The notes under the pieces are model-generated. The model searched no databases and was not told the origin of the DNA. It saw only the letters and a list, made by a program, of their open reading frames with translations. This document shows, one piece after another, positions 47,066 through 55,253 of a DNA stretch of 64,000 nucleotides (its first letter is position 1; every line of letters starts with the position of its first letter). Source of the stretch: CALMEC01 sp963765105 (GTDB taxonomy: Bacteria > Actinomycetota > Thermoleophilia > Miltoncostaeales > Miltoncostaeaceae). The position numbers and the translations under genes were made by a program. The stretch lies in assembly GCA_963765105.1 (NCBI GenBank), contig CAVXUW010000004.1:310001-374000 (forward strand), in the 5' to 3' direction.

Positions 47066-49480
47066 ATGAAGACCTCAGTCGCCGCCGTTGCCAACCCGTT
47101 CGCCGGCCGCTCGTCGCTGGTGTGCGTCACCGTGCGAAAGCCGCCGGGACGTCTCAGTGGCCGCCTCGTTGAGGCCGATGCCGTTGTGGGCGGTGCGATC
47201 GGCCGCGGCATCAGGGACAAGGAGATCCGCGGCGGCGCGGGTGAGAGCACGACCTTCCATTCCTCGAAACGCACCGGGGCCGCGCGGGTCGCCGTGATCG
47301 GCGTCGGTGAGGGAAACAGCGCCGAGGACTGGGCCGCTGCCGGCCGCGCGGTTGCCACCGCGGCACGCAAGGCGCGGGCGACGAAGGTCACGGTCGTCCT
47401 TCCCGACGAGGTGGATGAGCCGTATGCCCGCGCACTCGTCGAAGGAGCCTGGCTCGGGTCGTATCAGTTCACCCGTTTTCGCAGCAGCAACGACAACGGC
47501 GCGTCACAGCTCGCCGAGATCGTCGTTGTTGGCGGAGGCGTCACCGCGAGGTGGGCCACCAACATCGACATCGTCATGCGTCACGCCAACGCGTCGCGCG
47601 ACCTGTCCAACACGCCGGCCAACCACCTCACTCCTCCACAACTGGCCGCCTACGCCCGCAGCCTCACACGAGGCATCACCGGCCTCACCTGCACGGTGTT
47701 GGGCCCCAAGGAACTCGAGAAACTTGGCGCCGGCGCTCTCCTGGCCGTGGGTCAGGGCTCGGTCGAGCCGTCGCAGATGATCGTGATGAAGTGGACGCCA
47801 AAGACGGCGACGAGCAAGACCGTGCTGGGCATCGTCGGCAAGGCCGTCACGTTCGACACCGGGGGCATCTCCATCAAACCGGCCAACGGGATGGAAGACA
47901 TGAAGATGGACATGACGGGCGGGGCGATCGCAATCGAATCGATCGCCGCCATCGCTCGTCTCGGCCTTCCCGTGAAAGCCATCGCCGTCATCCCCGCCGC
48001 CGAGAACATGCCGGATGGCAAGGCCATCAAGCCGGGCGACGTCATCACGGCGATGAATGGCAAGACCATCGAGGTGGTCAACACCGACGCCGAAGGCCGG
48101 CTCATCCTGGCCGACGCGCTCACCTACATCGCCCGAAACGGCGCTACGCACATCGTCGACTTCGCCACGCTGACCGGCGCGATGGTTGTTGCGCTCGGCG
48201 AGATCTACGCCGGGCTCTTCGGCTCGGACGACGACTGGATTGAACGCGTTCGGGTCGCCGCCCAGTCGTCCGGCGATCTCGCCTGGCCGCTACCGCTCCA
48301 CGAGGGCTACCGCCCCCTCATCAAAAGCGATACCGCCGACCTGTCGAACGCGGCGAAGAAACGTCAGGCCGGTGCGGTGTACGCCGCCATGTTCCTGCGC
48401 GAGTTCACCGAGGGAGTTCCGTGGTGTCACCTCGACATCGCCGGCACGGGGATGGGCTCATCCGGCGCCACCGGCTACGGCGTGCGTCTGATGGCACGAT
48501 TGGCTGAGGGGCTGGCGGGAAAGCGCCCAGCAAGTTCTCGACCGACCCGGAGCTTGAGGCCAAGGTCCGCGACGTCGTCGGCCTCTACCTCGAACCACCC
48601 GACAACGCCATCGTGCTGTGCGTCGATGAGAAATCCCAGATCCAGGCGCTCAACCGCACCCAGCCGATCCTGCCCGATGCGGCCCGGGCTGCCGGAGAAA
48701 GCCACCCACGACTACAAACGCAACGGCACCACCACCCTGTTCGCCGCGCTGGAAGTCGCGACCGGCACCATCACCGACCGCTGCTACGACCGCCACGGCA
48801 AAGCCGAGTTCCTGAACTTCCTCAAGACGCGTCGCCCGCGCCTACCCACGCCGCCAGCTGCACATCGTGCTCGACAACTACCACACCCACAAGCACGACG
48901 ACATCAACAAGTGGCTGGCCCAACACCCCCGGATCACGCTGCACTTCACCCCGACCTCAGGCTCATGGCTGAACCTCGTCGAGGTGTTCTTCGGGATCAT
49001 CACCCGCCAAGCAATCCGCCGCGGCAGCCTTCGAGAACGTCCCCCAACTCGTCGCCGCGATCCGCGCCTACATCGACGCCTACAACCACCGCTGCCAACC
49101 CTTCACCTGGACGAAAACCGCCGACGACATCCTGCACCCAGCACCCGTCAACCAACTTCAGACGCGCGACACTAGTTCAGCCGGGCGATCATTTCGTCAA
49201 CCGCGGTGTCCGGGTCGATTTCGCGTCGGTCCACACGTGTGACCAAATCAGCGATCGCCTCCGCCGGACAGGCCTTGTCGAGTCGTCGTCCGAGCCGGTC
49301 GAGCGCAAGCGCGCGGAGTTGACGCCTCATGCCGTCCGCGCGGCGGATGGCAAGTCGTCCATCCCCGGCCAGGTGCTCGCGATGGGATTCGGCCGCGTGC
49401 CAGAGTTCCTCAATGCCGACGGAGTCGTGGGCCTGGGTTGGGACGATGGGGGGTGTCCACGGACCGGCGGGTACGAGTGA
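47066..49480 (+). CDS. pepA: Leucyl aminopeptidase, reading frame run on into an IS630 remnant
   Basis: The first 488 residues (to about 48530) are a complete M17 leucyl aminopeptidase: KAVTFDTGGISIKP supplies metal-binding Lys and Asp, MDMTGGAIAIES and NTDAEGRLILADALTY the other ligands and catalytic Arg, and GYGVRLMARLAEGLA is the normal C-terminal helix. No stop follows. The frame runs through a transposase fragment, partly in the transposase's own frame, and then antisense to meaB to a TGA at 49478-49480, giving 804 codons. The extra 316 residues are mostly Arg/Pro/Ser-rich nonsense. The peptidase core could still work if the tail is tolerated or removed. Confidence 0.88.
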   Translation: MKTSVAAVANPFAGRSSLVCVTVRKPPGRLSGRLVEADAVVGGAIGRGIRDKEIRGGAGESTTFHSSKRTGAARVAVIGVGEGNSAEDWAAAGRAVATAARKARATKVTVVLPDEVDEPYARALVEGAWLGSYQFTRFRSSNDNGASQLAEIVVVGGGVTARWATNIDIVMRHANASRDLSNTPANHLTPPQLAAYARSLTRGITGLTCTVLGPKELEKLGAGALLAVGQGSVEPSQMIVMKWTPKTATSKTVLGIVGKAVTFDTGGISIKPANGMEDMKMDMTGGAIAIESIAAIARLGLPVKAIAVIPAAENMPDGKAIKPGDVITAMNGKTIEVVNTDAEGRLILADALTYIARNGATHIVDFATLTGAMVVALGEIYAGLFGSDDDWIERVRVAAQSSGDLAWPLPLHEGYRPLIKSDTADLSNAAKKRQAGAVYAAMFLREFTEGVPWCHLDIAGTGMGSSGATGYGVRLMARLAEGLAGKRPASSRPTRSLRPRSATSSASTSNHPTTPSCCASMRNPRSRRSTAPSRSCPMRPGLPEKATHDYKRNGTTTLFAALEVATGTITDRCYDRHGKAEFLNFLKTRRPRLPTPPAAHRARQLPHPQARRHQQVAGPTPPDHAALHPDLRLMAEPRRGVLRDHHPPSNPPRQPSRTSPNSSPRSAPTSTPTTTAANPSPGRKPPTTSCTQHPSTNFRRATLVQPGDHFVNRGVRVDFASVHTCDQISDRLRRTGLVESSSEPVERKRAELTPHAVRAADGKSSIPGQVLAMGFGRVPEFLNADGVVGLGWDDGGCPRTGGYE
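48529..49180 (+). mobile_element. IS630-family transposase remnant, 5'-truncated and frameshifted
   Basis: Translated in changing frames the segment reads FSTDPELEAKVRDVVGLYL, IVLCVDEKSQIQALNRTQP, MRPGLPEKATHDYKRNG, HIVLDNYHTHKHDDI and SWLNLVEVFFGIITRQAIRR. These are the DDE blocks of IS630 transposases (Asp in VDEK, Asp in LDNYHTHK, Glu in LVEVFFG). The N-terminal helix-turn-helix part is absent. Single-base insertions break the frame near 48677, 48827 and 49031. No inverted repeats or target duplication were recognised. It is inactive. Confidence 0.85.
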
Positions 49481-50110
49481 CAGGGTTGCTTCGAGTTCGG
49501 CGCGCAACAGATCGGCGCCCGGACGGTCGGCCTTGTTGATGACGAGCACGTCGGGGATCTCCATGAGTCCCGCCTTGATGGCCTGGATGGAATCGCCGCT
49601 TCCGGGCATGAGCGCCAGCACCACCGTGTCGGTGAGCGCTTGAACCTCGACCTCGTTCTGCCCGGTGCCGACGGTTTCGACCAACACCACATCAAAACCC
49701 GCTCCGTCGAGCACGAGCACGGCGCCGGCGGTGGCTTCCGCCAGTCCGCCGAGGTGGCCGCGGCTGGCCATGGATCGGATGAACACGCCGGGGTCGGTGA
49801 AGTGATCGACCAGCCGGATGCGATCGCCCAGCACCGCACCGCGGGTGAACGGGCTGGTGGGATCGACACTGACGACCGCAACCGTGAGGTCCTGACGACG
49901 GAGGTAGCCGATGAGCGCCGCGATGAGGGTGCTCTTCCCTACCCCCGGTGAGCCCGTGATGCCGATACGCCGCGCCGACCCGGTATCGCGGTGAAGTTCG
50001 CGGGTGATCTGACGGCCCTCGTCGCCCCTCCCCTCCACCAGGCTGATCGCGCGGCCGACAGCGCGGCGCTGTTGCAACCGCACACCGGCCAGGACCTCGG
50101 CGACATCCAT
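49172..50110 (-). CDS. meaB: Methylmalonyl-CoA mutase-associated GTPase MeaB (ArgK family)
   Basis: 312 residues from ATG 50110, adjoining the hisC stop (TGATG). P-loop GITGSPGVGKSTLIAALI, VSVDPTSPFTRGAVLGDRIR, VLVETVGTGQNEVEVQALTD and VLVINKADRPGADLL are the GTPase motifs. MeaB protects and reloads adenosylcobalamin in methylmalonyl-CoA-type mutases. The stop codon sits exactly at the edge of the IS630 remnant, so the last residues may derive from or be affected by that insertion. Confidence 0.95.
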   Translation of the reverse strand: MDVAEVLAGVRLQQRRAVGRAISLVEGRGDEGRQITRELHRDTGSARRIGITGSPGVGKSTLIAALIGYLRRQDLTVAVVSVDPTSPFTRGAVLGDRIRLVDHFTDPGVFIRSMASRGHLGGLAEATAGAVLVLDGAGFDVVLVETVGTGQNEVEVQALTDTVVLALMPGSGDSIQAIKAGLMEIPDVLVINKADRPGADLLRAELEATLSLVPAGPWTPPIVPTQAHDSVGIEELWHAAESHREHLAGDGRLAIRRADGMRRQLRALALDRLGRRLDKACPAEAIADLVTRVDRREIDPDTAVDEMIARLN

Positions 50111-51240
50111 CAGTCCAACGGCGGCAGTAGAGGCAAGATCTCCGCGAAGACGGCGAGGAAGCGATCGTTCTCGCGCGCGTTGCCGATGGTGACGCGAACC
50201 GCTGTGGGGGCGCCGAAACCCCGTGCAGGGCGGATGATGACGCCGCGAGCGATCATCGCGTCGAAGCACCCGTTTGCGCGTTCCACGGAGCCCATGTCGA
50301 TGAACACGAAGTTCCCCGTCGACGGCAGCGGCCGATACCCCCACACCGAAAGCGCAGCCGACACGCGTTCCCGCTCCGTCGCGTTGAGCGCGATGCGCTC
50401 AGGGAGATGTTTGTCCACCTCTGCGAGGGTGGCGACGGCCGCCGCCTGGGCGACGGCGTTGACGTCAAAGACGTTGCGCACACGACCGATGGCGCTGAGC
50501 AGCTCCGCCGGCGCCATGAGATACCCAATACGCATCCCGGCCAGGCCGAAGGCCTTGCTAAACGTGCGCGTCACTGCCAGAGGGCGCCCATCGCGCAGCA
50601 AATACGCCCCGTTGTGACCACCGGCGGGCAGGTACTCGAAATACGCCTCGTCGAGAACGGGAAGCACATGGCCGGGCACCCGATCGAGAAAGCTCGTCAG
50701 ATCATCCGCCGAGACGGCTGCGCCGGTGGGGTTGTTGGGGCTGACGACCACCACCAGCTTGGTGCGGGGTGTGATTGCGTCGAGCATGGCGTCGAGGTCG
50801 TACGCGCCATCGGCGGCGAGCGGCACCAACCTCGGCGTGGCCCCCATGGTCAGGGCCCCCTGTCGCCACGAGATAAACGACGGCCACCCCATCACCAACT
50901 CGTCACCCGGGTCGAGCGTCGCGAGGCAGATCAGCTTGATCAGGCTGTCGACGCCATTGCCGGGGAGAATCAGCTCCTGCGGGACCATGGTGTGTCGTTC
51001 GAGGGCATCGCGGAGAGCCCACGCGCCGGGGTCGGGGTAGATGTTCTGACCGGCCGCCGCATCGGCGATAGCCGCAATGGCACCGGGAAACGGTGGGAAC
51101 GGGCCCTCGTTGGACGCGAGCTTGACGACAGCCTCGACACCAGTGTCGAGGCGTACGGCGCTGATGGGACGACCCGGTTCGTAGGGGTCCACAGCGCCGA
51201 GGGCGGGCCGGACGAGGCCGGTCGGAAGTCGGGTGTCCAT
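50110..51240 (-). CDS. hisC: Histidinol-phosphate aminotransferase (aminotransferase class I/II)
   Basis: 376 residues. KLASNEGPFPPFPGA, NIYPDPGAWALRDAL, GNGVDSLIKLICLAT and VVVSPNNPTGAAVSADDL are HisC segments; the PLP lysine is in TRTFSKAFGLAGMRIGYLMA. It transaminates imidazole acetol phosphate in histidine synthesis, although some paralogues act on aromatic amino acids. No other his genes are here, so an aromatic role is possible. Adjacent to meaB without an obvious functional link. Confidence 0.88.
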   Translation of the reverse strand: MDTRLPTGLVRPALGAVDPYEPGRPISAVRLDTGVEAVVKLASNEGPFPPFPGAIAAIADAAAGQNIYPDPGAWALRDALERHTMVPQELILPGNGVDSLIKLICLATLDPGDELVMGWPSFISWRQGALTMGATPRLVPLAADGAYDLDAMLDAITPRTKLVVVVSPNNPTGAAVSADDLTSFLDRVPGHVLPVLDEAYFEYLPAGGHNGAYLLRDGRPLAVTRTFSKAFGLAGMRIGYLMAPAELLSAIGRVRNVFDVNAVAQAAAVATLAEVDKHLPERIALNATERERVSAALSVWGYRPLPSTGNFVFIDMGSVERANGCFDAMIARGVIIRPARGFGAPTAVRVTIGNARENDRFLAVFAEILPLLPPLD

Positions 51241-51278
51241 CGGCTACAGGATCGTATAGTCCATGGAGGACTGCAGAC

Positions 51279-51899
51279 ATGACGACACCCTCTGAACTTG
51301 GCCTCTTCCCTTTGGGACTGGTGCTCCTCCCCGGAGAGCATCTTCCCTTGCACATCTTCGAGCCGCGTTATCGCGAGCTTGTGGCCGATTGTGTTCTGGA
51401 AGACCGCCCGTTTGTGCTCGCCCTCGCCACCGACGACGGAGTCGCGCGCATCGGGTGTACCGCCCGCTTCGCCGAGCTCACGCGTCGCTTCGCCGACGGT
51501 CGCCTGAACATCACCGTCGAAGGAGTCGAGCGCGTCGAGATCCTGGCCCAGACACAGGGACATGGCTACTTGACCGCCGAGGTGCAGGCAATCCCCGATG
51601 AGCCCGACACGCCCGATCCCACCCTCACCGACGCCGTCCGTCAACGCTTTGCACGGCTGACGGCCCAAGTGACCGGAAGCGAACTGCCGATTGAGTCGCT
51701 GCCAGATGTGCCCTTGTCGTACCAGGTCGCCGGGGCCATCGACGTTGACGCGGTGATCAAGCAGAACCTGCTCGAGACCCGGTTGGAGTCGGTACGTCTG
51801 GGACTGGTGAACGACCTCCTCGAGGCTGCACTTACCGGCCTCAACCGCCAGGAGATTGCCGCCGAGCGTGCTCCCACCAACGGTAAAGTTCAACATTAG
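51279..51899 (+). CDS. LON substrate-binding-domain protein
   Basis: 206 residues with GGAGG nine bases before the ATG. It starts LGLFPLGLVLLPGEHLPLHI, FEPRYRELVADCVLEDRPFV, the Lon N-terminal fold, and has no ATPase or protease domain. These short proteins are common in actinobacteria next to ygfZ-like genes; they may bind unfolded or specific substrates, role unproven. The stop is immediately followed by the next start. Confidence 0.9.
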   Translation: MTTPSELGLFPLGLVLLPGEHLPLHIFEPRYRELVADCVLEDRPFVLALATDDGVARIGCTARFAELTRRFADGRLNITVEGVERVEILAQTQGHGYLTAEVQAIPDEPDTPDPTLTDAVRQRFARLTAQVTGSELPIESLPDVPLSYQVAGAIDVDAVIKQNLLETRLESVRLGLVNDLLEAALTGLNRQEIAAERAPTNGKVQH

Positions 51900-52733
51900 G
51901 TGGAGACTTTGTCCCTGACGACGCCGCGTGCAGTGATTTGGGTCGACGGACCGGACGCCCCAACCTTCTTGCAGGGGCTGCTCTCCAACGATGTCGAGGG
52001 CCTGCCCGTTGGCGGGCAATGCACCGCGCTCCTGCTTGACAGTACGGGGCATCTGCGCGCCGACATGATCGTGGTTCGTGGGGATCCGCAGGCGTTCACC
52101 ATCGTGACCGACGACGCGCAGGGAGCGAGGGTCGCCGAACTCCTGGAGGAGTACCACTTTTCCGAGGATGTCGAGATCATCGGCCCGGAGAGTGTTTCGT
52201 CGCTCACCGTCGCCCACTCGCCGCCACCGGGCGTCGGCGATCTGGCCATCACAGGCCGCGTTCCGGGCACGATCGAGGTCATTGGCGCCGACGGCGATGC
52301 ACTCGGCGCGGTGCTCGGTGCCGATCAGATCGACCCCCAACTCACGGAGATTCGCCGCGTGGAGGCCGGGGTGCCCCACTTCGGCCAGGACATCACCGCC
52401 GCCCATCTCGTCCACGAGGCGGGGCTGCAGGACGTCGCGGTGTCGTTCGACAAGGGCTGCTACCTGGGGCAGGAGACCGTCGCCCGAGTTCAGTATCGAG
52501 GCGGCGTCAACCGACGACTGGTTGGTGTGCAGCTCTCCGCTTTGGTCCCAGCTGGATCAGTCGCCACCGTCGGCACCCGAGAGGTCGGGGCCCTGACAAG
52601 CGTCGTTTCCAGCCCCGCTTTCGGCCCCATCGCGCTCGGTGTTTTGCGCAAGGAAGCCGCGATCGGCGCGACCATCGCCGTGGGCGACACAACGGGAGTC
52701 GTCACGGAACTTCCGTTTCACGCAACCGCGTAA
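51900..52733 (+). CDS. ygfZ: Folate-binding YgfZ/GcvT-family protein
   Basis: 277 residues from GTG 51900, directly abutting the upstream stop. The signature KGCYLGQETVARVQYRGGVN, containing the conserved KGCYxGQE with its Cys, identifies YgfZ. The N-terminal part has FLQGLLSNDVEGLPVGGQCT. YgfZ uses tetrahydrofolate to help maintain certain Fe-S enzymes. Pairing with a LON-domain gene suggests a small protein-maintenance unit; that is inference. Confidence 0.93.
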   Translation: METLSLTTPRAVIWVDGPDAPTFLQGLLSNDVEGLPVGGQCTALLLDSTGHLRADMIVVRGDPQAFTIVTDDAQGARVAELLEEYHFSEDVEIIGPESVSSLTVAHSPPPGVGDLAITGRVPGTIEVIGADGDALGAVLGADQIDPQLTEIRRVEAGVPHFGQDITAAHLVHEAGLQDVAVSFDKGCYLGQETVARVQYRGGVNRRLVGVQLSALVPAGSVATVGTREVGALTSVVSSPAFGPIALGVLRKEAAIGATIAVGDTTGVVTELPFHATA

Positions 52734-52811
52734 GAATCCGCGTTTCCCATCGTGGTTGAGTCAGAAACCACTTTTGGTCAACGGCTCGGTGAGCCTGAAC
52801 GCGGAGGCACA

Positions 52812-53609
52812 ATGCGCGTAGCGTCAAAAGCCATGCTCACGACGGGACTTCTTTGTCTGTCCTCGATGGTTGTTGCGGGAACCGCTCTTGCCCATGGCGG
52901 CAACGGCGACGAGCGGCATGGGGGAAAGAAACACGGGGAGAAGGCATCGATCGCCAAGTCCTCGAAGGTCGGTAAGACCCTTCTCAAACTCGAGGTACGC
53001 GGTTCGGTCACCGCAATCGACGCCACGTCGATCACCGTGTCGGCCGGAGCGACGTTGGCGCCGTGGACCTGCGCCATCCCGGCGGGATCGGACACCAAAG
53101 GTGTCGTCGCCGGTGACCGTGTGAAGCTGAACTGCCGCAGCGCCGATGGCGTGCTCACGGCCACCAAACTCCGCAAGCGCGACAAGGGCGACAAGGTCAA
53201 GCTTGACGCACGAGGTGCGATCACCGCACTCACCGCCGACTCGATCACGGTCACGCCGGGCGGCACACTTCCCGCCGTGACATGCGCGATTACCGACCGC
53301 ACTCGCCAGAAGGGCACTCCGGCTATCGGCGAGCAGGCCAAGGTCAGCTGCAAGAGCCGCGATGGGAAGCTCGTCGCCAAGACGATCAAGGAGAAGGCCG
53401 CAACGTCGACCACGCCCGTCACCCCGAAGAACGAGGTCGAGGTGAAGGGTGCGATCAGCGCGATCTCACCCACGAGCATCACGGTCGCTTCGGTCACCTG
53501 TGCCGTTCCGGCGACCGCTGCCCTCACGACGTTCGCCGTGGGCAACACTGTCGAGATGAAGTGCGCCGGCAACCCGTTGACCCTCGTGAAGATTCACATC
53601 GAGGACTAG
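52812..53609 (+). CDS. Secreted protein with three DUF5666-like beta repeats
   Basis: 265 residues from ATG 52812, chosen for GGAGG seven bases upstream. Signal peptide MLTTGLLCLSSMVVAGTALA. A His/Gly/Lys-rich segment (HGGNGDERHGGKKHGEK) follows, then three units beginning VRGSVTAIDATSITVS, ARGAITALTADSITVT and VKGAISAISPTSITVA, each with TC(A)I/V and a Cys near its end, so one disulfide per unit is likely. The units resemble OB-like DUF5666 repeats. Function unknown. A strong hairpin follows at 53635. Confidence 0.82.
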   Translation: MRVASKAMLTTGLLCLSSMVVAGTALAHGGNGDERHGGKKHGEKASIAKSSKVGKTLLKLEVRGSVTAIDATSITVSAGATLAPWTCAIPAGSDTKGVVAGDRVKLNCRSADGVLTATKLRKRDKGDKVKLDARGAITALTADSITVTPGGTLPAVTCAITDRTRQKGTPAIGEQAKVSCKSRDGKLVAKTIKEKAATSTTPVTPKNEVEVKGAISAISPTSITVASVTCAVPATAALTTFAVGNTVEMKCAGNPLTLVKIHIED

Positions 53610-53634
53610 TCGCTCCACACAGCGAGTGCTCGCG

Positions 53635-53682
53635 ACGGGCTCGGCTCTGCATCACGCAGATTCGGGCCCGTTGTGTTTCTCC
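53635..53682 (+). terminator. Hairpin with T-rich tail after the secreted repeat protein
   Basis: 53635-53650 and 53656-53671 form a 16-bp stem (one mismatch, two wobbles) around an ATCAC loop, followed by TGTGTTTCTCC. It lies 26 bases after the stop and has the look of an intrinsic terminator. Confidence 0.6.
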
Positions 53683-53703
53683 GTCGCAGAACCCGTCGGC
53701 GGA

Positions 53704-54357
53704 CTATTCGCCCGGGGCGGCACGAAGGATCGCGCGAAGCGACGTTGGGCGCCAGAGAGCGCCGCCACGCGGAGTGGGGACACCGTCGGTGTTGAGGGCG
53801 TCGCAAATGGCCTGGAGGGTGAGGCCGTCGCGTCGCATCTGCCGGATGCGGTCGGCAACATCACTTGGAGTTGACGATGGCCGCCCGGGGCGGCGTGGTT
53901 CGTCGCTGTCGTCCTGGACACGCCGTGCGAGCACCTCCGCTCGACGCACGAGACTCCGAGGGGTCCACGCTGCGGCTTCGGCCAGGACAGCGCCGACCAC
54001 CGCCCCGTCCGCGCTTGCCAAGTCAACTGCGGGGTCGAGCGAGACGATTGCGTACTTGCCGGTAACGGCGTCGCTGACGAGCTCGGCAAGGTCGGCGAGG
54101 TCGTAGGTGAGTCGATCCAACTTGGCAACCACGACACCGTCGGCTTTCCCCGCCCGACACGAGGCGAGTGCTCTGCGAAGCCCAGGCCGTCGACGACTAC
54201 GCCCCGAGCGGACGTCGTGCTCCATTCCGACCAGCGCCCACCCTTGCTCGGCACACGCCTGGTGCAAGCGTTGACGTTGCTGATCGAGCTCCGGCCGCTG
54301 AGCTCGCGGCTCCATCGGCCCGACCCGCACGTATCCAATGAGTCGTCTCTCCGCCAC
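53704..54357 (-). CDS. Serine-recombinase-like protein lacking the catalytic serine
   Basis: 217 residues. The resolvase fold is clear: RRLIGYVRVG, ELDQQRQRLHQACAEQGW, KADGVVVAKLDRLTYDLADLAELV. The C-terminal part has the recombinase-type IRQMRRDGLTLQAICDALNT and DGVPTPRGGALWRPTSLRAI. The catalytic Ser of the Y.RVS motif is Gly (codons TAC GTG CGG GTC GGG), and no nearby Ser replaces it. The Arg residues of the active site are partly kept. It is probably unable to cut DNA and may bind DNA or be decaying. Divergent from the pentapeptide gene across 80 AT-richer bases. Confidence 0.85.
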   Translation of the reverse strand: MAERRLIGYVRVGPMEPRAQRPELDQQRQRLHQACAEQGWALVGMEHDVRSGRSRRRPGLRRALASCRAGKADGVVVAKLDRLTYDLADLAELVSDAVTGKYAIVSLDPAVDLASADGAVVGAVLAEAAAWTPRSLVRRAEVLARRVQDDSDEPRRPGRPSSTPSDVADRIRQMRRDGLTLQAICDALNTDGVPTPRGGALWRPTSLRAILRAAPGE

Positions 54358-54437
54358 ACCACGACTTTACACGAATATCTGATTTGGTGTACGGAGCCGG
54401 GTTGAGACTCCTTGCCGACGGAATATGCTGTTTGTGA

Positions 54438-55253
54438 ATGGAGCTTCAGGCGAATTGTGTGCAATGTGCGGGATTGTGTTGTGTGGCTCCCGGATTTGCC
54501 GCGTCGGCGGATTTTGCCATCGACAAGCCCGCGGGGCGTCCCTGCCCGAACCTCGACCCCGTTTTCCGCTGCGGCATCCACGATCGCCTACGTGAACGGG
54601 GGTTCTCGGGGTGTGTGGTCTACGACTGTTTCGGTGCGGGTCAGCGAGTCACTCAGGAGGTATACAACGGTGGCGACTGGCGTGATCGCCCGGAGATCGC
54701 CACCGACATGTTCGCGGCATTCGGTGTGATGCGCCAACTCCATGAACTTCTGTGGTACCTGACCGAGGCCCAGACGCTGGCGCCCGCCCGTTCCCTGTGG
54801 CCACAGGCACAGTCCGCGTACAGCGCGACGATCACCCTCACGAACGCCTCCCCTGCCGACCTCCTCACCCTCGACGTCGGCGCCCATCGCGATGAGGTCA
54901 ACGTGCTTCTGCGTCAGGTGAGCGAAGCGGTTCGCGGCGACGCGCGACATCCGGCAATTGACGCGAAACGGGGGGATCTGATTGGCGCCTCGTTGCGCGG
55001 GCTGAGTCTCATCGGCGTCAACCTCCGCGGGGCACGTCTTCTCGGGGCCGACCTGCGCGACTGCGACCTCACACGCGCCGATGTCACCGGCGCCGACCTT
55101 CGCGCCAGCGATGTGCGCGGTGCCAACCTCACCGAAGCGATTTTCCTGACGCCGTCGCAGCTCGATGCGGCCATCGGCGATGAACGGACCCGACTCCCGA
55201 TCGCGAGGACACGTCCGCAGCACTGGTCCGTGCGATCAGACGCATCACGGTGA
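54438..55253 (+). CDS. Pentapeptide-repeat protein with N-terminal cysteine cluster
   Basis: 271 residues. The N-terminal 65 residues contain nine cysteines (CVQCAGLCCVAPGF, CPNL, FRCGIH, GCVVYDCFG), a metal- or Fe-S-binding-like cluster reminiscent of YkgJ-type proteins. A helical part follows. Near 175-235 are pentapeptide repeats (LIGVNLRGARLLGADLRDCD, LTRADVTGADLRASDVRGAN) that should form a right-handed beta-helix. Similar actinobacterial proteins are annotated as pentapeptide-repeat or antibiotic-resistance-like without firm function. It overlaps the next gene by four bases. Confidence 0.85.
   Translation: MELQANCVQCAGLCCVAPGFAASADFAIDKPAGRPCPNLDPVFRCGIHDRLRERGFSGCVVYDCFGAGQRVTQEVYNGGDWRDRPEIATDMFAAFGVMRQLHELLWYLTEAQTLAPARSLWPQAQSAYSATITLTNASPADLLTLDVGAHRDEVNVLLRQVSEAVRGDARHPAIDAKRGDLIGASLRGLSLIGVNLRGARLLGADLRDCDLTRADVTGADLRASDVRGANLTEAIFLTPSQLDAAIGDERTRLPIARTRPQHWSVRSDASR

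Noticed and set aside
48530..49480. Reading the pepA tail as a real fused domain
   Set aside because: Only a short stretch is in the transposase frame; the rest is frameshifted or antisense to meaB.
53610..55253. The recombinase-pentapeptide region as an active integrative element
   Set aside because: No attachment-site repeats, excisionase or cargo were recognised, and the recombinase lacks its catalytic Ser.
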